A stretch of DNA of 64,000 bases. Source: Urechis unicinctus (taxonomy: Eukaryota > Annelida > Polychaeta > Xenopneusta > Urechidae). The first letter of the stretch is position 1. Each line of letters begins with the position of its first letter. Shown piece after piece: positions 56,001 to 64,000 of the stretch. Both the position numbers and the translations under genes were made by a program. The notes under the pieces are model-generated. The model saw nothing but the letters and a program-made list of their open reading frames with translations. It ran no database searches and had not been told where the DNA came from. The stretch is from NCBI GenBank assembly GCA_034190875.2, contig CM067350.1, forward strand, positions 26,012,050-26,076,049. The letters run 5' to 3'.

Positions 56001-57082
56001 TTCAATCAATTTTGAGTTACCTTTGCATTTCGAAAATAGACTAAGTTAAAGGAAATATGGAATATGAGTTAAAGAGTAAAGGGACAGCACGACATAAGCC
56101 CAATATTATTTGATTTTGAATTTTGAATGATTCCAGAGTAGCTTGGACATGCGCCAATATTATTTTACATCGGCACATGTCTATAACAAAGATATTTAAC
56201 ATAGATGGATTAGTGATGATGAGATAATTTTTCCAAAAAGTGTTTCTCTAAATTCGTTAGCTATATATATGAATTTCGTAATAGTTATACAATATGGTTA
56301 TTAATGGTGACATATTGAAATTTAACTTTTGACATTAATCACATTCCACAGTATTACTCCGCACTAAAACCGCACGGGAAAAAAGCGATGAGCCTATACT
56401 TAACAATGGTGGAATGGTGAAATAACTTATTGTAGCTAATTTAATTTTGGAAGAATTTAACTAATGTTACAGAAATTATTCTTTACAAGAACACTGCTCC
56501 AATGCCATGAAAATTGTTAAAGTTGATGAGTATGGCTGTTTCGTTGAGATGAGATCTCTGAAGGGCTGCCGTATTGGGTTCGCCAGGTGTCGCTTGAGGG
56601 TTGAGGGGAAATGTGCGTTATTCGTCGCTTGGTTGAACCGCTGGATGTCTTATGTATCCATGGTCAGGAAGACATAAGCTTTGGCTTGCAAGGCGTTGGC
56701 GCGTCGGGTGAAGGCGCTATCTTCCTCTTGTATGGCGTAAATATACCTGGGAACAAATGAACTTATGGCAGCGATCCGTGTGCCTTGATAATGTATAAGG
56801 ACGGTCGGCCGGTACGATGGAACCGTTCATGGGGCGGTGGCGACGTGTTACCGTGTTCATACCTGCCTCATACCGGGCTCTCACCGTTTGTTCAACGTCT
56901 CATACCGGCTACCTACCGGCCCCTTGTCGGTCTCTTAACGTTTAACCGGTCTCTTAACGACCTAATAACTTCCTGTTACCGTTCCACCGTCTTCATAGCG
57001 TCACCATACCGGCCTGTTGTCGTGTGTTTTCATAGAGCCCGTTTAGAAACCGTGCCAGACACCATGACTCCATAGTTTACTG
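56001..57082. other. Unassigned, AT-rich then GC-rich
   Basis: AT-rich to about 56500. From 56780 it is GC-rich with repeated CATACCGGCY/GTCTCTTAACG words (TCATACCGG, CTACCGGCC, TTAACGTTTAACCGG), then the Harbinger promoter region. Confidence 0.45.
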
Positions 57083-57089
57083 TATAAAA
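57083..57089 (+). promoter_or_regulatory. TATA box before the Harbinger transposase
   Basis: TATAAAA, about 65 bases before an ATG at 57149 and in the right place to drive the transposase remnant. Confidence 0.4.
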
Positions 57090-57239
57090 ACGACGACTAT
57101 TGTCAAAGGCTCATTTAGTGCCTGCTCTCCATCGGACCAGTCGTCATCATGGAGTGTAAATAGAGGCTTCGGAACATGTATATGTTGGCCCTTGCCCAAT
57201 GTGAACGCGACCAACTAAATATCGATCTGGCATTCCACG

Positions 57240-57978
57240 TCCGATAGCCGCAAAGACGGGCTCGTCGCGGCCAACGGGAGATGTGCGTGGACCAGGGGAT
57301 GAATCAGTCGTCGCAAACAGCTCGGCGTGTACCATCAGCCAATGGTCGAACTGCGGCGTCAGGATCCCACGGCTTTCAATAATTTTATCAGAATGCCTCC
57401 CGAGATGTACGATGAAATATCAACCCGTATAGAACATCGCCTCACAAAGCAACATACGTCGTATCGGGAGCCACTCGACCCAGGACTCAAGTTGGCTGTT
57501 TCGATGAGGCACCTTGCCTCGGGTGCAAAGTACATCCAACTCCAGTATGGATGATGCATTCGGTCTGAAACCCTCTCTCATGAAACCTTATGGTCGCAGA
57601 AGAAGGACAGTAATGGAGTTAATATCCATCTTCCGCCTGTCCAGGGCCCGTCGCTGCGTGGAGAATGCGTTTGGCATCTTCGCCAACTGGTTTCAGGACT
57701 TGCTCACAACAATGGGACACTCTTCATCCACGGTATGCCTCATCGTCAGTTCATGTATGGTACTTCATAACCTGATGCGCATACGCTACCCCAAAATCCA
57801 AAACCAGCTCGTCCAACATCACGGTGCTAACTGCGCTCAAGCTGGCCAGTGGCGCGCCGCGCGCAATCTCGAGGACACGGTCCGAGCCGTTGGACCAAAC
57901 TGTGCCAGCAGGGATGGGAAGAAGCAGAGGAATTTGATACGTCATTGGTGTAACTGTGATGCTGGCTCAGTGCCATAG
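57240..57978 (+). pseudogene. PIF/Harbinger transposase, internally deleted
   Basis: The N-terminal part reads SRRKQLGVYHQ, ELRRQDPTAFNNFIRMPPEM and KLAVSMRHLASGAKYIQLQY, the lead helical region of HARBI1-like proteins. It then jumps within a few codons to DDAFGLKPSLMKPYG, FRLSRARRCVENAFGIFANW and MVLHNLMRIRYP, the end of the DDE_Tnp_4 domain. The middle of the domain, with the first two catalytic acids, is missing. At least one stop (near 57300) and one frame change remain. It is a plain internally deleted transposon copy. The start used by the family probably lies near 57149. Confidence 0.75.
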
Positions 57979-58011
57979 CAAAACACCAAAATATGGACAG
58001 TATATAATACT

Positions 58012-58412
58012 ATGTTGAATTTTCAAGTTAACAACTTGAATTTTCAACTTAATATGTTGAATATTCAAGATATTAACTTGAAAATTCAAGATGTTAACTT
58101 GAAAATTCAAGAGCTATCCAACGAGACGTCGAGCGGAAGTGAGGTTTCTAGGGGCATGTTGACGGCGCTCATAACCTGTGACACGATGTGCCCTCTGGCA
58201 GCCGACTGGTATCAGCAAGGACTGGCGTGGCGAAGGACCGGGACGTGGAGCACCGTGATGAATTGACTGCAGTTGCTGGCCCCACCCTTGATGCTGGGCG
58301 TTCAAATCATGTTGCTGATGTGGAACATTATGCTGCTGCTGCTATTGAGATTGCCATGTCCGCGTGCATGAAGTCGGGGCTCATACTATACCAGGGATCC
58401 AGTGGCTGCTGA
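58012..58412 (+). pseudogene. Heptad-repeat small protein downstream of Harbinger
   Basis: From 58012 the frame reads five 7-residue units: LNFQVNN, LNFQLNM, LNIQDIN, LKIQDVN, LKIQELS, a model coiled coil coded by 21-bp DNA repeats that are themselves near-palindromic. A Ser/Glu linker, DWYQQGLAWRRTGTW and, one frame over, AVAGPTLDAGRSNHV and AAAAIEIAMSACMKSG follow. Harbinger elements encode a second, Myb-like protein that partners the transposase, often with a coiled coil; this could be its tail, but no Myb domain is seen. Confidence 0.35.
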
Positions 58413-58589
58413 CCAGCAGTGGATTGGGTTACAATCATAGTTTAGTACTGGTGCTTCAACTAGCCATGCCTGCAAACATGAGAAACACTACTCAAACAAT
58501 TACTACTCAAACAGTTATTAAGAAACAATCATGATATTTATCTGTTTATCATGCGGTAATTATTACCTTTCAAATGAAAAGAAGGAATA

Positions 58590-59563
58590 CCTTGGAAACC
58601 AAAAGTTTTACGTTTTCAGACTTTCAGTCGCTGCGGACTTAGAAAAGAGATCCTTATACCTTGGTTGTCGACATTAATGTTGTTGGAAATTACCCTGCTT
58701 GTCGGTCTAATTTGTGCGCAATGATTCCCGCAACGTAAATGATTGAAGATTTGATGAAATCTACATTTTGTAACCAAAGCAGAAGCATACACATCGATAG
58801 CGACACAAATTAAAAGATGCCATTACTAACGTCTGCGTTCAACGTAGCTCCGGTCGAACTGTAATATAAATATATACCGCTCCGATATTTTGGGCGCACA
58901 TTTAAACATGCGTTTGACTAAAGTGCTGGGTTACGCATCTAGAATACAACATATATCAAGAGCCTGTACAAAAATAATTCACAGCGCACCAAAAAGCTCA
59001 CTCCCGATCGATGCTATTCTTTAAGAAATGCCATCCATATATCATTTACGAAAAATCGCGATGCGATGACCGCATTTTTGGAAAATATTGGGTCATCAAA
59101 TTCGCATTGCCTCCCTGCTAAGCTTGCGAAGCACGTTGACGCACTTTGAATACAATCTGCTGTATCTTATCGAGTTCAGACGCAAGAAGCAATAGTCGTC
59201 GATGGGTCACGTCATTCTGAGCATGCAAGATGTATGTGGTCTTGAACTTGTGAACAAACATGTTGCTGTGTTTCGGACTTCCTACCACTTCCAAATTTAT
59301 CGAAATATAACTAATTACCATGGATGAAATTCCCCGCCATAAAGGGATAACATTGTCCGTGAACATCATTGCATTCTAAGACTCTATCACTTGGGTATGT
59401 TTGGTGTTTGGTAGTTGTCTGAATCGATCTCAAAATTTATAACATAGCGTCGATTTCAAACAGAGTAAGACGTCTACTAAGACGTCGTGTAGGGCTATGT
59501 TCAACGTAGTTAAGTATTAACAAAATAATCCCTTAGTGCCCGATATGGGGCTGAATAGCCTAT
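58590..59563. mobile_element. TTAA-flanked MITE, copy 2, split by an insertion
   Basis: It matches the reverse complement of 38375-38937: CCTTGGAAACCAAAAGTTTT, TTTTCAGACTTTCAGTCGCT, and the end CGATATGGGGCTGAATAGCC followed by TTAA (59564-59567). The left end is missing. A 651-base insertion (58848-59498) divides it. Confidence 0.75.
58848..59498. mobile_element. 651-bp insertion flanked by 11-bp direct repeats
   Basis: GTTCAACGTAG occurs on both sides (58837-58847 and 59499-59509) but only once at the equivalent place in MITE copy 1, so it is a target duplication. The insert has no clear inverted ends, no poly-A tail and no coding region. GACGTCTACTAAGACGTC lies near its right end. Class unknown. 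Confidence 0.65.
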
Positions 59564-59567
59564 TTAA

Positions 59568-59930
59568 TTGACCATATTTTGGTGAGTGGATCAAGTGGAA
59601 TTATGACCATTTGGGTCACCGTGTTTGTGTCGGGATGGTGATGAGAGACGATTATTCGTAGGTCGCCGACGTTATTGTAGGTAGCTGAGGGTTAATGTCC
59701 TGCTAGATAATACCCGAGACTTTATATGAATTTCTATTTTCTTTATTCGTCTCTGCTGACTGGCACGTTTGTCGTAACGCTATCTTGTCCACGCCGCCAA
59801 CTTGTCCAAAGCAGAGTACATCATCTCCGTGATACACCGTTCGTGTAAATGCTGGAAAAATGCTAAGATCGTATCTATTCGGTCCTTGCAAAAACATCCC
59901 AACATCAATGAATATCTGTTATTGTAGCTT
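59568..59930. other. Unassigned, with a diverged minisatellite start
   Basis: CGCTATCTTGTCC and CCGCCAACTTGTCCAA near 59780-59800 relate to the minisatellite that follows. Nothing else is seen. Confidence 0.45.
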
Positions 59931-60345
59931 GCCGCTAACTTGTCCAACTTGACTGAGCCTATATCTGGCTCACTAGGCTTCAACAAACCATCAGGCTCAT
60001 CTTTCAGACTCATTTCCAGTATGTCTCTGCCTCATTGATGTCCTATAATCACTACATGAAGCCTACGCGATCTCACCAACTTGGACAAGATAGCGTTAAG
60101 TGAAGATTCCGCTGCCGCTAACTTGTCCAACTTGACTGAGCCTATATCTGGCTCACTAGGCTTCAACAAACCATCAGGCTCATCTTTCAGACTCATTTCC
60201 AGTATGTCTCTGCCTCATTGATGTCCTACAATAACTACATGAAGCCTACGCGATCTCACCAACTTGAAGATAGCGTAAGTGAAGATTCGATCTCCGCTAC
60301 TTGTCAAACTTGACTGACCTATATCTGGCTCATAGCGTCATGGGT
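59931..60345 (+). repeat. 183-bp minisatellite, about 2.3 units
   Basis: CCGCTAACTTGTCCAACTTG starts units at 59932, 60115 and 60294. The first two are nearly identical over 180 bases. Each unit ends in the inverse-like word ACCAACTTGGACAAGATAGCG. Confidence 0.85.
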
Positions 60346-62472
60346 TCGTTTACAACAATAATGAAAATTGCTCGATTATTTGATACAGTGAATTGGATCA
60401 AAAACAACTTAGGGTTAAGCAACAACTTCGCTTTTTATTTCGAAAAAGGAAAATCAGGTTTTAGGACTGTCTTGAAATCGGGTGATCTGGAAAAAAAAAA
60501 TGCTTGCGTTTTTTAAATATCCAACACTGTGACATCTAACTGTAAGACATTAGACAACTGATAAACTCGTATAAACAATTTAAGCAATGAAAGTAAACCC
60601 TACCACTTTGTATGAACACGCTTTCTGTTGCAGCACCGAGACGATCAGCCCCTTCGTACAAAATGTCCTTGGTGCACATTAGTGTGGCAATGACTGCCTC
60701 TTTCAAGACCACTTAGTAGTTGCCGACGAATACCCTACACACAGAAAACCCAATCGAACTCGGCGATTTATAAACTAGTTTAAGTGGTTTATCCCAAAGA
60801 AATGAGGCATTGTATGATCGTGTTATTCTCAACATAGAAGCAGCTCAAAACCTACCCCTGATGTTCCTCAACAGCTCGCTGTAGGGATCGGCTCATCGTA
60901 AGTCGGAGAGAGGTATATATTGATGTAACCGACCTTAAAAGCAGCAATGAACACATTTCTATACTTATCTAGATACTTTCTCGACACGATAAATGATAAA
61001 CGATGCTAAAATATTCAATAAGAATCGAAATCAGCCAAGAGAAAATCCCACCTTTGTTTTCGCGTCAGGTAAATGTCCACTAATCTATCAGATAGGGACG
61101 AGAAATCCTAAGACAATAAGAATGGTTTAATGTCTAACATCGAAATAATGCAAGGTAATATACATATTAATAGAATCTCAGAGTTGATTTGCAGTCTTAT
61201 GTAAACTTATAACTAAAGGTTATTGATTAACTCTTTTGAAAAGAACACCATCGAATTAACCTTCATAGTCCTTGGATAGTCGTTCAGGAATTGCAGGTGC
61301 CTCGATCCGTACGAAATTAGCAATGCAACAACAAATTATCCATTCTAACACATGCTGATCGCAAAAAGTGGAATATTTATTTATTAGACGATGTTGTACT
61401 ACATTCTTGACAGGTCACTGCAATTACAATTTTAAACATTCCAAAACACGAGATGATGTTTACTATTCTACAATCATCGGCAGTTAAATGTCAAACCGGA
61501 GTGTTTCCCGTTCTCCGTTGTACTGCTGGGTGCCATAATTCCCTTGTGTAGCTGATCTTAAACAGGACATTAGAGTGAATGCAAATGGGGTATTTTCGTT
61601 ATAAGAAAGGTCTGAAGTTTAAACAGTGAGTGTGAGTAACACAACGATTTCATTAGAGGTCTTGTTGTTATCATACAATGCACCCTGAATAAGGTGATGG
61701 TGGACCAAATACAATCAACATATAAGGAAAGCAGCTAGGTGCCGACCATGTGCCGTCCAGTAATATTTTACATGAGTATCCATTTTCATGATTTCAGAAT
61801 GGGCCGCCACCATATCCCAGCCTTATTTCATTTGATGAAACATATTTAGTGTAGTAACATAAAACACATTTAAATTTGGGAACATTATAAAAACAGACAC
61901 AGAGCGATCCCCAAATTAACGTGGTAGATATCCAACTTGCTAGTGGGGGGGTGGGGGGCAGAGGGGATTAACTTGGGTAGGACAGCGTTGTAAGGTAAGG
62001 TGGACATGAGTCTGTGTGCATCAGGGAACGTGAGGGTAAGGCCAAAACCACTTGGAAACGGGTTTTCGTTACGTCGGGGAGTTGCTGTCGGGTTGGCGCA
62101 ACCCATGACGACTCATGCTCTAAGGAAGTAGGTAGATGTAGGGGAAAGGAGGTCGAGGGACGGTAACTGAGTTGCAGGATAGGTAGGGTCAGTTAGCGTG
62201 AGGAGCCCAGGGTAAAGGGGCTATCTTCTCCTTATGGTGTTCATCTTTTTGCCCCAAGCAAGTGGCATCAAGGGCCCGAGGGAAAGTGGGATAGCTTACC
62301 GGAAGGCCTTCAACGCACTAAACCACACAAATCGCCCCTAGTCAGGTTTGGAAGCCAGTTAATGTTCCCCTGCAGGTGCATCCCAGTCAGCCCCTCGTAC
62401 TATGAATAAAAGCACACCAGAGTAGGTGAGTGGGTGAGTATAGGGTAAAACTACCAACTGAGCCAGCTGGCG
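60346..62472. other. Unassigned 2.1 kb
   Basis: AT-rich to 61800. From 61900 to 62300 it is GC-richer with GGGTAAGG-type words. No exon, RNA gene or shared repeat is recognised. No endonuclease domain of the following LINE is visible here. Confidence 0.45.
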
Positions 62473-64000
62473 ATGGTCCCTAAGCTGCAGCAGCAGTATG
62501 AACTGGAGATCAGGAACAGGTTCCAAATACTACAGGAGGCCAAGGACATCTCTGTAGATTACAAGCGCTTCGCCGAGGTCAACCAAACAGCTGCGGAGGC
62601 ATGTCTGGCACAAGTCCCCAGGGTACAACGGAAGGAGCGGTGTTTGTACCCTAGGGTCGTGAGGGCAAGGTAGGAGATGAGGACCTCGTACAAGAGTTAC
62701 CTGGCAAAATTTATGCAGAAATACATCAGCAGGAACTGACCCAGAAGATCAAATGCGCGGAGGAGGCACATACAAACCACAGGCACGGAAAAGGCTGGAG
62801 AAAACCAGCTCAATCGTCCAAGATCAATGGGCAGAATAATAGGGAGAGAGTAGTTGTATGGCAATCACACTTTGAGAAGCTGCTTGGCAGTCCACCAGAG
62901 GTAGGCAATGAAGATGAGCCCATCTCCCTGGTCTTCCAAGAACTCCCCATACCAGACGGTCCAATCTCCATGGAAGAATACCTGTCCAAGCGCAGCATCA
63001 TGTGTGGTAAGAGCTGCGGTGAAGATGGAGTGACCCCAGAAGTCCTGAAGTTTGTCCAGGTGGATGATATCGCGCTCAGATTCATAAATAAAGCATTTGC
63101 TACTGGAGCACTACCAGCACTCTGGAACACCCTTAATATTTTTCCGATCCCCAAGTCCGGTGACCTCACCAAGACGGACAACTATCGAGGCATCAGCCTA
63201 AGTCCTCTTCTCGCCAAGACCTACAAAAGGATTCTGCTCAACAGATTGAGACCTGTTCTAGATCCTCTGCGCAGAATGGCTTTTGGCAGAAGTGCACAAC
63301 TGTCCAGCCGATAATTGGGCTCAGGAGAATACTAGAAGGAGTGAAGGAGGGAAGACTACCAGCAGTGCTCACCTTCATCGATTTCCGCAAGGCCTTCGAC
63401 ACCGTGCACAGAGGAAAATTAATATCTATTCTTCGTGCCTATGGCATCCCAGAGAAGGTGGTCCAGGCAATTGCAGCGGGTTACAGGGTAACTCGGGCAA
63501 AGATGCTCTCTCCAGATGGTGAGACCCCGTATTTCAATATACAAGCAGGAGTACTCAAGGGCAACACACTGGCCCCCTTTCTGTTTGTTCTAGCCTTTGA
63601 CTATGCCTTGAGGCAGGCAATTGACGGCAAGGAGGTACAACTTGGCTGCACACTCACCCCCAGGAGAAGCCGGCGGGTCGGACCAGTCATGGTGACTGAC
63701 CTTGACTATGCTGACGATATTGGCCTCATATCTGACACAGCAGAAAAAGCAGCTGTTGCTAACAGTGGAATCAGAGTGCAAGAAGATCGGCCTTCATCTC
63801 AATGCCAAAAAGAGTAAAGTGCTTGCCTTCAACGTGGAGGACACGACTATCGTCACTAGCGATGGAGTAGTGCTAGAGGTGGTGAAGGCCTACATCGCTT
63901 CGACAGAGAAGGAGCTGTGCGACACACTCAATGAAGAAGGTGTGGAAGGCCAAGCTCAGCGACGACCTCAAGAGACGACTCTTTGTGGCAACAGTCAGTA
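62473..64000 (+). pseudogene. LINE (non-LTR retrotransposon) reverse transcriptase, runs off the window
   Basis: A pre-RT region (LQQQYELEIRNRFQILQEAK) is followed from about 62830 by RT: CGEDGVTPEVLKFV, FPIPKSGDLTKTDNYRGISL, NGFWQKCTTVQPIIGLRRIL, LTFIDFRKAFDTVHRGKL, GVLKGNTLAPFLF and DLDYADDIGLIS, the YADD catalytic site (about 63700), then CKKIGLHLNAKKSKVLAF. One frame change lies before NGF (about 63270), one after the YADD region (about 63750) and another near 63930. The upstream endonuclease is absent, as in 5'-truncated LINE copies. The end lies beyond 64000. The wording suits common marine-invertebrate LINEs; I do not assign a clade. Confidence 0.8.

Overview
The window is animal nuclear DNA, most likely from a marine invertebrate. 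The evidence is genes split by GT-AG introns, THAP and PHD zinc fingers, a chromodomain, a LINE, a DIRS-like element, an LTR retrotransposon, Harbinger, pogo and ISL2EU-like DNA transposons, two Polinton-type elements, and long TA, CA, CATA and GTAT microsatellites. I cannot name the phylum from sequence alone; cnidarian, mollusc, lancelet and brachiopod genomes all carry this kind of repeat set. I found no confident conserved host gene. This looks like a repeat-dense accessory region, and most protein-coding signal belongs to mobile elements.

Layout. 0-3.4 kb: a palindromic foldback repeat with TA tails. 3.94-7.39 kb: a DNA transposon bounded by inverted repeats, with a THAP-like transposase fragment and a convergent spliced zinc-finger gene, plus a nested G-tract MITE. 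7.90-9.54 kb: a non-autonomous transposon with a 5-bp target duplication. 10.6-12.2 kb: a decayed pogo/Tigger transposase. 12.4-13.3 kb: a THAP gene on the minus strand. 13.9-15.4 kb: a twice-repeated 0.93-kb unit. 16.4-22.0 kb: the first Polinton-type fossil, bracketed by direct repeats. 22.1-24.9 kb: a DIRS-like fossil. 25.2-26.5 kb: a second copy of the foldback half and TA tail. 26.6-28.7 kb: a minus-strand SWIM-YqaJ nuclease-PHD gene. 29.0-33.2 kb: a young LTR element with a gag gene. 34-39.7 kb: minisatellite, nested palindromes, a TTAA MITE and TA palindromes. 39.7-40.8 kb: an unrecognised five-exon gene. 41.0-41.7 kb: a GTAT microsatellite. 42.4-52.8 kb: the second Polinton-type fossil. 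53-60.3 kb: a THAP remnant, a Harbinger remnant, a second TTAA MITE split by a 651-bp insertion, and a 183-bp minisatellite. 62.5-64.0 kb: a LINE running off the window.

How parts may work together. The THAP-like transposase at 4.2 kb and the YqaJ nuclease gene at 26.6 kb match the two-protein content known for ISL2EU transposons, although here they lie 21 kb apart. The second Polinton-type element has nuclease, fibre-like, capsid-like, packaging ATPase, small membrane, integrase and DNA polymerase B parts. The first is a different lineage with a chromodomain integrase. Several THAP, transposase and nuclease reading frames are broken by one or two bases, some at homopolymers, so part of the decay could be consensus error in the assembly.
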